Positions 9,457 through 18,827 of a stretch of 64,000 bases of DNA are shown one piece after another. A program made the translations under genes and the position numbers. Source of the DNA: Sphingomicrobium sp. XHP0239. GTDB taxonomy: Bacteria; Pseudomonadota; Alphaproteobacteria; Sphingomonadales; Sphingomonadaceae. Every line of letters begins with the position of its first letter. The stretch's first letter is position 1. The notes under the pieces were generated by a model, which was not told the DNA's origin, did not search any database, and worked only from the letters and a program-made list of their open reading frames with translations. The stretch is taken from assembly GCF_039555325.1 (NCBI RefSeq), contig NZ_CP154608.1:2170001-2234000 (forward strand), written 5' to 3'.

Positions 9457-10146
9457 CTAGGCCCCGGCCAACGCGGTGAGCCGCGCGGGATCCTTCACCA
9501 GGATTCCGCGCGCGCCGCTTTTCTCGATCATTCCGTCCTTCTCGAACCGGGTCAGCTGGCGGCTGACAGTTTCGATCGTAAGGCCGAGGAGTTGTCCCAT
9601 CTCGCCGCGCGTCAGCGGAAGCTCGAAGCGGGCCGCGGCGTGGCAAGGCGAATGACTGGCCGCCTTCGCCAGCGCGACGAGCAGGTTGGCGACCTTGGCG
9701 CCGGCACCCCTCTTCGCATCGAGTGCGATCTGGGTACGCGCATCGTAGAGGTCTCGCGCGGAACGACGAAGCAGCGCATTCGTCAGCGCGGGGTGGCGCT
9801 CCATCGCGGCTTCGTAATCGCTTCGCCGAAACAGGCACAAACGGCTGTCGGTCAGCGCGACCACGTCGTGGTTGAGGATAGGTGCGAACATTTCGCCCGC
9901 AAACCCGGCCGGATGAACGAGGCTGAGGATGCGCTCGGAGCCATTCGCGTCGACCTGCGCAATCTTGAGCAGTCCCGACGTCAGCGTGGCACATTGGTCG
10001 TTCCCGTCGCCTGCGCGAAAGATTGTCTCGCCGCGGGCGAACGTTCGGTGACGGCCGAGGCGCGACAGTTCCTCCCGCTCCGCATCCGACAGGGCCGAAC
10101 AGGCGGCGCTGTCGCGAACGGGGCAGTGGGCACAATCGAGTTTCAC
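9457..10146 (-). CDS. FNR-type [4Fe-4S] oxygen-sensing transcription regulator (Crp/Fnr family)
   Basis: 229 residues: an N-terminal cysteine cluster, a cyclic-nucleotide-like beta-roll, a dimer helix and a C-terminal HTH. Cys5, Cys8 and Cys16 form CX2CX7C, and Cys104 (in SRLCLFRRSDY) is the fourth ligand, so a functional oxygen-labile cluster is expected. The recognition helix ETVSRQLTRF keeps the E..SR residues that read TTGA half-sites. The start is GTG at 10146, overlapping the nadB stop as GTGA, so translation is probably coupled to nadB. It is the last gene of the ABC ATPase-nadB-fnr unit. Likely target: the TTGA-N6-TCAA site at 8951. Confidence 0.9.
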   Translation of the reverse strand: MKLDCAHCPVRDSAACSALSDAEREELSRLGRHRTFARGETIFRAGDGNDQCATLTSGLLKIAQVDANGSERILSLVHPAGFAGEMFAPILNHDVVALTDSRLCLFRRSDYEAAMERHPALTNALLRRSARDLYDARTQIALDAKRGAGAKVANLLVALAKAASHSPCHAAARFELPLTRGEMGQLLGLTIETVSRQLTRFEKDGMIEKSGARGILVKDPARLTALAGA

Positions 10147-11726
10147 GGAACCAGAACCGTGTCCTTCGCCTCGTCCGCCGTCTCCGGATAATCGAGCGTG
10201 TAGTGGAGCCCGCGGCTTTCGTGGCGTTTCAGCGCGCTGAGGACGATCAGGTCCGCGACTTCGACGAGGTTGCGCAGTTCGATCAGGTCGGGGGTGACGC
10301 GGAAGCTGCCGTAATATTCCTCGACCTCCTCGCGCAGCAGGTCAATGCGGTTCTTCGCGCGTTCCAGACGCTTGGTGGTGCGCACGATCCCGACGAAATT
10401 CCACATGAAGCGGCGGATTTCGCCCCAGACCTGCTGGATCACCACTTCCTCGTCGCTGTCGGTAACGCGGCTTTCGTCCCATGGGCGGACGGCGATCGGT
10501 TGGGGCAGGTCGTCCCAGCTCTGCTTAATGTGCTCGGCCGCCGCATCGCCGAACACGAAACATTCGAGCAGGCTGTTGCTGGCGAGACGGTTGGCGCCGT
10601 GCAGCCCGCTCATCGTGACTTCGCCCGCGGCGTAGAGGCCGGGCGCGTCGGTGCGGCCGTGGGCATCCACCAGGACGCCGCCACAGGTATAATGCTGCGC
10701 GGGGACGACGGGGATCGGCTCCTTGGTGATGTCGATGCCGAGGCCGAGCAGCTTCTCGTGGATGGTCGGGAAATGCTCTGTCACGAACGCCTCGCCGCGG
10801 TGCGCGATGTCGAGGTGGACATAATCGAGCCCGTCGCGCTTGATCTCCGCATCGATGGCGCGGGCGACGATGTCGCGGGGGGCGAGCTCCAGTCGCTCGT
10901 CGTAATATTTCATGAAGCGCTTGCCGGTCTGCGGATTGGTCAGGATGCCCCCCTCGCCGCGCACCGCCTCGGTGATCAGGAAATTCTTGACCTCGAGATT
11001 GTAGAGGCAGGTAGGGTGGAACTGCATGAATTCCATGTTGGAAATCCTGCACCCGGCGCGCCACGCCATCGCGATGCCGTCGCCCGTTGCACCGCGCGGC
11101 GCGGTGCTGAACTGATAGGCGCGCCCCGCCCCGCCCGCCGCCAGGACGGTGGCACGCGCGGTCAGCGTCTCGACCTCTCCCGCCGCGCGATCGAGCGCGT
11201 AGACCCCGTGGACCGACCCGCTGGTCGAGAAGTCCTCGGCATGCCGTCCCTGAATGAAATCGATCGCCGCCATGCCGGGAAGAAGCGTGATGTTGGGGCT
11301 CTGCACCGCCGCCTTTTCCAAGGCCTCGGCCACCGCCCATCCGGTGGCGTCGTGGACATGGACGATGCGGCGGTGACTGTGCCCGCCCTCGCGCGTCAAA
11401 TGCCAGTCGCCGTCGTCGGCAAGGTTGAACGGCACGCCCAGATCGGCCAGCCGCGCGATCGCGGCGGGCGCACTCTGAACCACCATCTCGACGATGTCGG
11501 GGTTGTTCAGTCCCGCGCCCGCGACGATGGTATCGCGGATATGGTTGTCGAAGCTGTCCTCGTCCTCGAGCACCGCGGCGATCCCACCCTGCGCCCATTC
11601 GGTCGCTCCGCCGCCCAACGCGCCCTTCGCCAGCACCCCGACCTTGAACCGTTCGGCGAGGTTGAGCGCGGCGGTGAGACCCGCTGCGCCCGTGCCGATC
11701 ACGAGAACGTCGAAATGGCGGCTCAT
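10143..11726 (-). CDS. nadB: L-aspartate oxidase
   Basis: NadB oxidises L-aspartate to iminoaspartate with FAD, the first step of de novo NAD synthesis. In 527 residues it shows the N-terminal FAD motif VIGTGAAGLTAAL, ATEWAQGGIA, the substrate-site region MEFMQFHPTCLY, the segment GLYAAGEVTMSGLHGANRLA, and SNSLLECFVFG. These separate it from succinate dehydrogenase SdhA mainly by context and length. nadA and nadC are not in the window. ATG 11726 overlaps the stop of the upstream ABC ATPase (ATGA), and its own stop overlaps the fnr start (GTGA). Coupling an FAD oxidase that uses O2 or fumarate to an O2 sensor is notable. Confidence 0.95.
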   Translation of the reverse strand: MSRHFDVLVIGTGAAGLTAALNLAERFKVGVLAKGALGGGATEWAQGGIAAVLEDEDSFDNHIRDTIVAGAGLNNPDIVEMVVQSAPAAIARLADLGVPFNLADDGDWHLTREGGHSHRRIVHVHDATGWAVAEALEKAAVQSPNITLLPGMAAIDFIQGRHAEDFSTSGSVHGVYALDRAAGEVETLTARATVLAAGGAGRAYQFSTAPRGATGDGIAMAWRAGCRISNMEFMQFHPTCLYNLEVKNFLITEAVRGEGGILTNPQTGKRFMKYYDERLELAPRDIVARAIDAEIKRDGLDYVHLDIAHRGEAFVTEHFPTIHEKLLGLGIDITKEPIPVVPAQHYTCGGVLVDAHGRTDAPGLYAAGEVTMSGLHGANRLASNSLLECFVFGDAAAEHIKQSWDDLPQPIAVRPWDESRVTDSDEEVVIQQVWGEIRRFMWNFVGIVRTTKRLERAKNRIDLLREEVEEYYGSFRVTPDLIELRNLVEVADLIVLSALKRHESRGLHYTLDYPETADEAKDTVLVP

Positions 11727-12655
11727 CCCGCGGCGTCTCGCGTCAGGCTCAGGAACACGTCCTCCAGATCGGGTTCGCGGGTCCGCACGTCGATGATGTC
11801 GAACCCGTCGCGGTTCAGCAGCCGCAGGACGTCGCCAGCGTGGATCCTGTCCTTCGAGTAGGTGATGGCGAGCGCGTCCTCGCCGATCCGTTCGACCTTC
11901 TCGAACCGCTCGTCGACCGGAAGAATGTCGAGCGGCTTGTCGAAGGTGACGACCACTTCCTTGTCCTGCGCCTTGGCGAGCAGGTCGGGGGTGGCCTCGT
12001 CGGCGATGAGCTTGCCGTGATTGATGATGGCGATGCGATCGCACAGCATCTCGGCTTCCTCGAGATAGTGGGTGGTCAGCACGACCGTGACGCCGCGGCT
12101 GTTGAGGTCGCGCACCGTGCTCCACAGCTGCTGGCGAAGGTCGATGTCCACGCCCGCGGTCGGCTCGTCGAGGATGAGGATGGGGGGCGAATGGACCATC
12201 GCCTTGGCGACCAGCAGCCGCCGCTTCATTCCGCCCGACAGCGTCCGGGCATACGCCTCGGCCTTGTCGGCCAGCGACACGCTCTCGAGGATCTCGTCCG
12301 TCCGGCGCCGCTCCGGCGGCACGCCCCACAGCCCCGCCTGGATCTCCAGCGCTTCGCGCGGAGTGAAGAAGGGGTCGAACAGGATTTCCTGCGGTACGAT
12401 CCCGATCGACGCCTTCGCGTTGCGATGGTCGGTATCGATGTCGAAGCCCCAGACCGAGACCTTGCCCGCGGACTTGTTCACCATCCCCGCGATGATGTTG
12501 ATCAGCGTCGACTTGCCCGCGCCGTTGGGGCCGAGAAGGCCGAAGATCTGCCCCTGCGGCACGTCGAAGCTCACGTCGTCCAGGGCTTTCTTGCCGCCCT
12601 CGTAGGTCTTGGACAGGTTGGCGATGGAAATGGCGGGATTGTCGGTCATCGCCAT
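11723..12655 (-). CDS. ABC transporter ATP-binding protein
   Basis: A 310-residue nucleotide-binding protein. Walker A GPNGAGKST is at residues 42-50, the signature is LSGGMKRR, and Walker B is LILDEPTAGVD followed by the H-loop TTHYLEEAEML. The C-terminal 80 residues (after IADEATPDLL) form the accessory region seen in ABC-2 type exporters of the YadG/CcmA group. No permease gene lies next to it, which is unusual for ABC-2 systems. ATG at 12655 or at 12649; AAGG about 8 nt before 12649 favours the shorter form. First gene of the nadB-fnr unit, with a 4-nt overlap to nadB. Confidence 0.9.
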   Translation of the reverse strand: MAMTDNPAISIANLSKTYEGGKKALDDVSFDVPQGQIFGLLGPNGAGKSTLINIIAGMVNKSAGKVSVWGFDIDTDHRNAKASIGIVPQEILFDPFFTPREALEIQAGLWGVPPERRRTDEILESVSLADKAEAYARTLSGGMKRRLLVAKAMVHSPPILILDEPTAGVDIDLRQQLWSTVRDLNSRGVTVVLTTHYLEEAEMLCDRIAIINHGKLIADEATPDLLAKAQDKEVVVTFDKPLDILPVDERFEKVERIGEDALAITYSKDRIHAGDVLRLLNRDGFDIIDVRTREPDLEDVFLSLTRDAAG

Positions 12656-12691
12656 CGCCTTAGCGAAGCGTGGCAGAGGCGCAAAGCCGCA

Positions 12692-12720
12692 TTGAAGGCG
12701 GGGACGTGCGACGCTATCTC
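12692..12720 (+). promoter_or_regulatory. Sigma-70-type promoter predicting a leaderless mRNA for the zf-CHCC gene
   Basis: TTGAAG (12692-12697), a 17-bp spacer and TATCTC (12715-12720) are seen. Counting 7 nt past the -10 gives a start at 12727, the A of the ATG, and there is no SD before that ATG. Confidence 0.5.
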
Positions 12721-12726
12721 TAGGGC

Positions 12727-12951
12727 ATGACCAACATTCCCCCGCCCGAGACGGTTCGAGTCGACACGCTCAAGGTCCATTGCGACGGCGCGACCGAGAT
12801 TTCCCCCTCGCTCGGCCATCCGCGTGTCTATTATCACATCGACGACGACGGGTTCGTCGAATGCAAATATTGCGACAAGAGGTTCGTTCTGGTCGGCGGC
12901 GCGGCGGACCACGGGAATGCCAAGGAGAAAGCTGCAGGTCAGGTCACGTGA
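12727..12951 (+). CDS. Zinc-finger CHCC domain protein (NDUFS6-like)
   Basis: A 74-residue protein with the pattern of the zf-CHCC family: VHCDG, GHPRVYYHID, then VECKYCDKRF, giving Cys, His and a CX2C pair that bind zinc. In mitochondria the related NDUFS6 is a complex I assembly subunit. In bacteria the family is small and free-standing, with no proven role. The promoter predicts a leaderless transcript starting at the ATG. Its stop overlaps the tldD start (GTGA), so it heads a three-gene coupled unit. Confidence 0.85.
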   Translation: MTNIPPPETVRVDTLKVHCDGATEISPSLGHPRVYYHIDDDGFVECKYCDKRFVLVGGAADHGNAKEKAAGQVT

Positions 12952-14375
12952 TCGCCGGACCGCGCGGGCTCCTCTATCGCGACGGCATGCTCGATCCCGA
13001 CACCGCGGCGCGCGCCGCGCGGCGGCACCTGTCGGGGCATGACGACGGCGAACTCTACCTCCAGTATCGCGCGACCGAGACGATCGCGTTCGACGACGGG
13101 CGGCTGCGCGCCGCGGACTATTCGACCGATTCCGGCTTCGGCCTGCGGGGCGTGACGGGCGAGATGACGGGGTTCTCCCACGCCAACGAGCTCAGCGTCG
13201 CGGCGATCGACCGGGCGGCGGAAACGCTGCGTCTCCTCGATCCCGCCGAACAGCGCGCCGCCGCATCGCCCGCGCGCACCAACGCTCGCCTCTATACCGA
13301 CGAGGACCCGCTCTCGCTCGTCCCGTTCGAGAAGAAGCTCGCGCTCATCCAGGAGATCGAGGCCGACGCCCGCTCCCGCGACCTGCGCGTCGACCAGGTC
13401 AGCGTCATTCTCTCGGGGGCGTGGAGCGTCGTCGAGATCGTGCGCGCCGACGGCTTCCTCGCCACCGACATCCGCCCGCTCGTACGCATGACGGTCAGTG
13501 TCGTCATGGCCGACGGCGACCGGCGCGAGAGCGGCAGCTTCGGCTATGGCGGGCGCTACCTCTACGACCGACTGTTCGACGAGGCCGCGTGGAAGCGCGC
13601 GGTCGACGGCGCGGTGGCGCAGGCTGACGTCAACATGCGCTCGGTCGCGGCGCCGGCGGGCGACATGCCCGTCCTGCTCGGCAACGGCTGGTGCGGTGTG
13701 CTACTGCACGAGGCGGTCGGTCACGGGCTGGAAGGCGACTTCAACCGCAAGGGCCAGTCGACCTTTTCGGGCCGGATCGGAGAGCAGGTGGCGGCCAAGG
13801 GCGTGACCGTCGTCGACGAAGGCAACATCGCCGACCGCCGCGGCAGCCTCACGATCGACGACGAGGGCACCCCGACGCAGCGCAACGTGCTGATCGAGGA
13901 CGGCATCCTCAAGGGCTATATGCAGGACCGGCTCAACGCGCGGCTGATGGGGGTCGAACCCACCGGCAACGGTCGGCGCGAAAGCTTCGCCCACGCCCCC
14001 ATGCCGCGGATGACCAACACCTTCATGGAAGGCGGCGAGGACGATCCCGAAGAGCTGCTGTCGCGCGTCGACAAGGGCATCTACGCCAAGAGCTTCGGCG
14101 GCGGATCGGTCGATATCGTGTCGGGCAAGTTCGTCTTCTCCTGCACCGAGGCCTACAAGATCGAGAAGGGAAAGCTGGGCGACCCCATCAAGGGCGCGAC
14201 GCTGATCGGTGATGGTCCCACGGTGATGCGGCGCATCATCGGGATCGGCAACGACCCCGCGCTCGACGAGGGCACCGGCGTGTGCGGCAAGGCGGGACAG
14301 GGCGTGCCCGCGGGCGTCGGTCAGCCATCCACCCTGGTCAGCGCGATCACCGTCGGCGGGACCGAGGCGGCGTGA
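12948..14375 (+). CDS. tldD: TldD metalloprotease
   Basis: TldD forms a heterodimer with TldE/PmbA that degrades small unfolded peptides and matures some RiPPs. The 475-residue product has the zinc motif HEAVGH at about residues 254-259 followed by GLEGDF, then the conserved C-terminal EGTGVCGKAGQGVPAGVGQP segment. GTG at 12948 overlaps the upstream stop (GTGA) and gives the usual family length; an upstream in-frame extension to 12780 lies inside the zf-CHCC gene and is rejected. No pmbA is visible in the window. The stop overlaps the next start (GTGA). Confidence 0.95.
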   Translation: MIAGPRGLLYRDGMLDPDTAARAARRHLSGHDDGELYLQYRATETIAFDDGRLRAADYSTDSGFGLRGVTGEMTGFSHANELSVAAIDRAAETLRLLDPAEQRAAASPARTNARLYTDEDPLSLVPFEKKLALIQEIEADARSRDLRVDQVSVILSGAWSVVEIVRADGFLATDIRPLVRMTVSVVMADGDRRESGSFGYGGRYLYDRLFDEAAWKRAVDGAVAQADVNMRSVAAPAGDMPVLLGNGWCGVLLHEAVGHGLEGDFNRKGQSTFSGRIGEQVAAKGVTVVDEGNIADRRGSLTIDDEGTPTQRNVLIEDGILKGYMQDRLNARLMGVEPTGNGRRESFAHAPMPRMTNTFMEGGEDDPEELLSRVDKGIYAKSFGGGSVDIVSGKFVFSCTEAYKIEKGKLGDPIKGATLIGDGPTVMRRIIGIGNDPALDEGTGVCGKAGQGVPAGVGQPSTLVSAITVGGTEAA

Positions 14376-14587
14376 GCCTCGCCGAGGCGGGGCGTTTCCC
14401 CACGCAGGTCGAGGCCGAACTGGCCAAGCACCAGCTCCAGCATGCGGGAATTCCCAGTTTCACCTTCGACGAGGGGCTGAACAGCGTTTTCGGCGGCGGT
14501 GGATTGGCGTGGGTGAGGCTGATGGTGGCGCCCGAGGAACTGGAAGCGGCAGTGGCGGTGCTCACCAAGGACGGCGAAGCGGGCTGA
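14372..14587 (+). CDS. DUF2007-type putative signal-transducing protein
   Basis: A 71-residue cytoplasmic protein. FPTQVEAELAKHQLQHAGIPSF followed by a Gly-rich turn and WVRLMVAPEELEAAVAVL matches the DUF2007 fold, a GlnB-like alpha/beta domain seen free-standing or fused in many proteobacteria. The function is not established. The GTG start at 14372 overlaps the tldD stop as GTGA. It converges on recQ, whose stop is 19 nt away. Confidence 0.8.
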   Translation: MSLAEAGRFPTQVEAELAKHQLQHAGIPSFTFDEGLNSVFGGGGLAWVRLMVAPEELEAAVAVLTKDGEAG

Positions 14588-14606
14588 TGCCGCGAGGCTC
14601 GACGTC

Positions 14607-16364
<1,758 letters not shown>

Positions 16365-16422
16365 CCGCGTCCAGCTAGCTGTTACACTGTCGCCTCACAA
16401 CCGTGCGCGGCGATAAAAAGCG

Positions 16423-16836
16423 CTAGAGCAGATGCTCGATGGGATCGAGCGAATAGCCCGCCGCCTCGGCGGCCGCGCGAAGATCGTCGTTGTCGCGTCC
16501 CTGCCCATGGCGGGCCAGTGCCCACAACAGCGTCGATCGCGTCCCCGTGCGGCAGAAGGCGAAGACCTTTCGTCCCCCTGCCTCCTCCAGCGCTTCCGTT
16601 TCGGCGTCCACCTCGGCGGGGGAGATGCCGCGTTCGACGGGGACGTGCGCATAGCCCATTCCCGCCGCGTCCGCGGCGGCGTGGATGTCGGCGCCGGTCG
16701 GTTGGCCGTCCTCTTCCAGGTCGGGCCGGTTGTTGATGATGAAGCCGAACCCGGCGTCGGCAAGCTGCGCGACCTCGTCAGGGGTAATCTGCGGCCCGAC
16801 GTAGAAACCTTCTTCCAGCTTGGTGACGGTCGCCAT
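16423..16836 (-). CDS. TIGR01244 family phosphatase / sulfurtransferase-like (BLH-type)
   Basis: A 137-residue protein. The start, LEEGFYVGPQITPDEVAQLADAGF, and the phosphatase-like loop FCRTGTRS (Cys-X5-Arg) are typical of the TIGR01244 family. This is a dual-specificity-phosphatase-like fold often found near sulfide-oxidising Blh proteins. Cys and Arg of the P-loop are present, so catalysis is plausible. A strong GAGGAG lies 7 nt before ATG 16836. It is divergent from the HerA-like ATPase. No sulfide genes are in the window. Confidence 0.85.
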   Translation of the reverse strand: MATVTKLEEGFYVGPQITPDEVAQLADAGFGFIINNRPDLEEDGQPTGADIHAAADAAGMGYAHVPVERGISPAEVDAETEALEEAGGRKVFAFCRTGTRSTLLWALARHGQGRDNDDLRAAAEAAGYSLDPIEHLL

Positions 16837-16912
16837 GAATGATCTCCTCAAATCCTTTCCCTGCCAACGCCTCGCTTGTCCTGAGGCTCCCCGCACGCCA
16901 CAGTCGCTTGCG

Positions 16913-18373
16913 ATGGGTACGATGATCGCGATGGGGGAGGATCCGGCAGGGCGCGCACAGGCACTGGACCTCGGCGAACTGCTGGCGACACGTCTTCTGG
17001 TGCAGGGCAATTCGGGGAGCGGCAAATCGCACCTTCTGCGCCGCCTGCTCGAACAGAGCGCGGGCGACGTGCAGCAGGTGGTGATCGACCCCGAGGGCGA
17101 GTTCACGACCCTCGCCGATGCCTATGGCCATGTCGCTATCGAGGCGGCGGATCATTCGGACGCCGAGATCCTGGCGCTGGCGGCGCGGGTCCGCGAACAT
17201 CGGGTGAGCGTGGTCTTGAGCCTCGAAGGATTGGAGGCGGACGGGCAGATGCGCTGCGCCGCGGCGTTCCTCAACGCCCTGTTCGAGGCGCCTCGGGAGC
17301 ATTGGTATCCTGCACTCGTTATCGTTGACGAGGCACAGATGTTCGCCCCGACCGGCGGCGGCGAAGTGCCCGAGGACGTGCGACGCGCTTCGCTGAGCGC
17401 GATGACGAACCTCATGTGCCGTGGCCGCAAGCGCGGCTTGGCCGGAATCATCGCGACGCAGCGGCTGGCGAAGCTCGCCAAGAACGTCGCGGCCGAGGCG
17501 TCGAACTTTCTGATGGGCCGCACCTTCCTCGACATCGACATGGCGCGTGCGGCGGACCTTCTCGGCATGGAACGACGGCAGGCGGAACAGATCCGCGATC
17601 TCGAGCGGGGCCAGTTTCTCGGTCTCGGTCCGGCGGTGTCGCGGCGTCCGGTGAAGGTCATGATCGGCAATGTCGAGACGGGCCCGCGCGAGGGGACGCC
17701 AGGACTGGTGCCGCTGCCTCAAGGGCAGGCCGATCCGCAGGCGCTGCTGTTCGACGGACTGGCCGATGCCCCGCCGCCACCGCCACCCTCGCCGAAGCCC
17801 GACCCCGCGCCACTTCCGTCGGAAAGCATGATGGCGAAGCTTGCAAAAGCGGCGGAGGCCAAGCGCGGCGTGCCGGAGCCCGAAGCTCCGGAACCCGACC
17901 CCGAAGAGATTGCGCCCGTGATCGAGCGCGCGCTGGCGGGGATCGTCGAGGAGGAAGAGGGGCGCCCGCGCGGCGCCGCGGTGGCCTACCAGGACTTTTC
18001 GGTTCGGTGCCGGATGGCGGGACTGCGCACGCCGCCGCTCGACCTGCCGGAGTTCTCGCAACGACTGGCGGCGGCGCGGGCGGGGATCTTCGGCGATCCG
18101 GCCAACGACTATGGCGAGGCGCTGGAGGCGGCGGTCGACCTGCCCGAGGATATGCTGGCACCCTACCTCCTCATCGCCCGCGCGGCGCGCAGCGGCGATC
18201 CTGGGCCGAGCGAGGAAGCGATCGCCGCCATTTACGGCACCGCGAGCCTGTCGCGCGCCCGCCGCCTGATCGGTTACATGGAGGAAAAGGACCTCATCGT
18301 GACCCGCACCGACATGGCCGGAAAGACGAGTATCACGCTGCCGAGCGTGGGTTGGACGACGGCGGCGGGTTAG
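16913..18373 (+). CDS. HerA-like (DUF87/DUF853-type) ATPase
   Basis: A P-loop ATPase of the HerA/FtsK superfamily. With the ATG at 16913, Walker A GNSGSGKS is at residues 32-39 and Walker B LVIVDEAQMF at 136-143, followed by CRGRKRGLAGIIATQR, typical of HerA-like pumps. A Pro-rich linker (about residues 285-305) leads to a C-terminal domain that looks like a winged helix (ARRLIGYMEEKDLIV). The start is uncertain: 16820, 16913, 16922 and 16931 are all in frame and none has a good SD; 16820 would overlap the divergent gene. HerA homologues act with nucleases in end resection, or as stand-alone DNA translocases. A second, distinct HerA-like ATPase is encoded at 54372. Confidence 0.85.
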   Translation: MGTMIAMGEDPAGRAQALDLGELLATRLLVQGNSGSGKSHLLRRLLEQSAGDVQQVVIDPEGEFTTLADAYGHVAIEAADHSDAEILALAARVREHRVSVVLSLEGLEADGQMRCAAAFLNALFEAPREHWYPALVIVDEAQMFAPTGGGEVPEDVRRASLSAMTNLMCRGRKRGLAGIIATQRLAKLAKNVAAEASNFLMGRTFLDIDMARAADLLGMERRQAEQIRDLERGQFLGLGPAVSRRPVKVMIGNVETGPREGTPGLVPLPQGQADPQALLFDGLADAPPPPPPSPKPDPAPLPSESMMAKLAKAAEAKRGVPEPEAPEPDPEEIAPVIERALAGIVEEEEGRPRGAAVAYQDFSVRCRMAGLRTPPLDLPEFSQRLAAARAGIFGDPANDYGEALEAAVDLPEDMLAPYLLIARAARSGDPGPSEEAIAAIYGTASLSRARRLIGYMEEKDLIVTRTDMAGKTSITLPSVGWTTAAG

Positions 18374-18397
18374 GAATTTTCCGCTCGGCGACCGTAA

Positions 18398-18425
18398 TTG
18401 TGCAAGTTGGCTGTCGGCGTAATAT
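18398..18425 (+). promoter_or_regulatory. Sigma-70-type promoter predicting a leaderless mRNA
   Basis: TTGTGC (18398-18403), a 16-bp spacer and TAATAT (18420-18425). A start 7 nt past the -10 falls on 18432, the A of the next ATG, which has no SD. Confidence 0.5.
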
Positions 18426-18431
18426 GAGGCG

Positions 18432-18794
18432 ATGACAGGTGCCTCCTTCCGCATAGCTCTTTTGAGCTTCATCCTGTTCCTGACAGGCTCGTGTGAGCAG
18501 CCTTCGAAAAATCCCGCGATTTTGGTCCAAATTGAGACGGAAGCGTCTCAAATGATGGAGGGTTCTTCGGCGTCGTTTGTCGGTGCTGTGCCAGAAGCCC
18601 AATGGCCGCACACGATCGCCTCTCTTGATCCTCATTTTGTTGACGTGGATCGGAATGGAGTTTGGATTACGACAAAACCCTATTTCGATGAAGGATGGGG
18701 ATACTTCGTCCCTAGAGCGGGTGAAGCTCTTCCAGAGCCTACAGAGCGATTCTCGAAGCTCTCCGGGAACGTGTATTGGTGGCACCCCTACTGA
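18432..18794 (+). CDS. Predicted lipoprotein of unknown function, lower G+C
   Basis: A 120-residue product with a hydrophobic signal peptide ending in the lipobox FLTGSC (Cys21). The mature part is polar with aromatic patches (WPHTIASLDPHFVDVD, EGWGYFVP, NVYWWHPY at the end). Codon use and base composition look more AT-rich than the neighbours, which fits an accessory gene. The best promoter puts the mRNA start at the ATG. No family recognised. It converges on the Atm1-like exporter gene 33 nt away. Confidence 0.7.
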   Translation: MTGASFRIALLSFILFLTGSCEQPSKNPAILVQIETEASQMMEGSSASFVGAVPEAQWPHTIASLDPHFVDVDRNGVWITTKPYFDEGWGYFVPRAGEALPEPTERFSKLSGNVYWWHPY

Positions 18795-18827
18795 GCTGAT
18801 CTATGTCGTTCTCCTCTCGGAACGATG

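Noticed and set aside
10023-11861. 612-codon plus-strand frame over nadB
   Set aside because: Complementary shadow of nadB and fnr; no recognisable domain.
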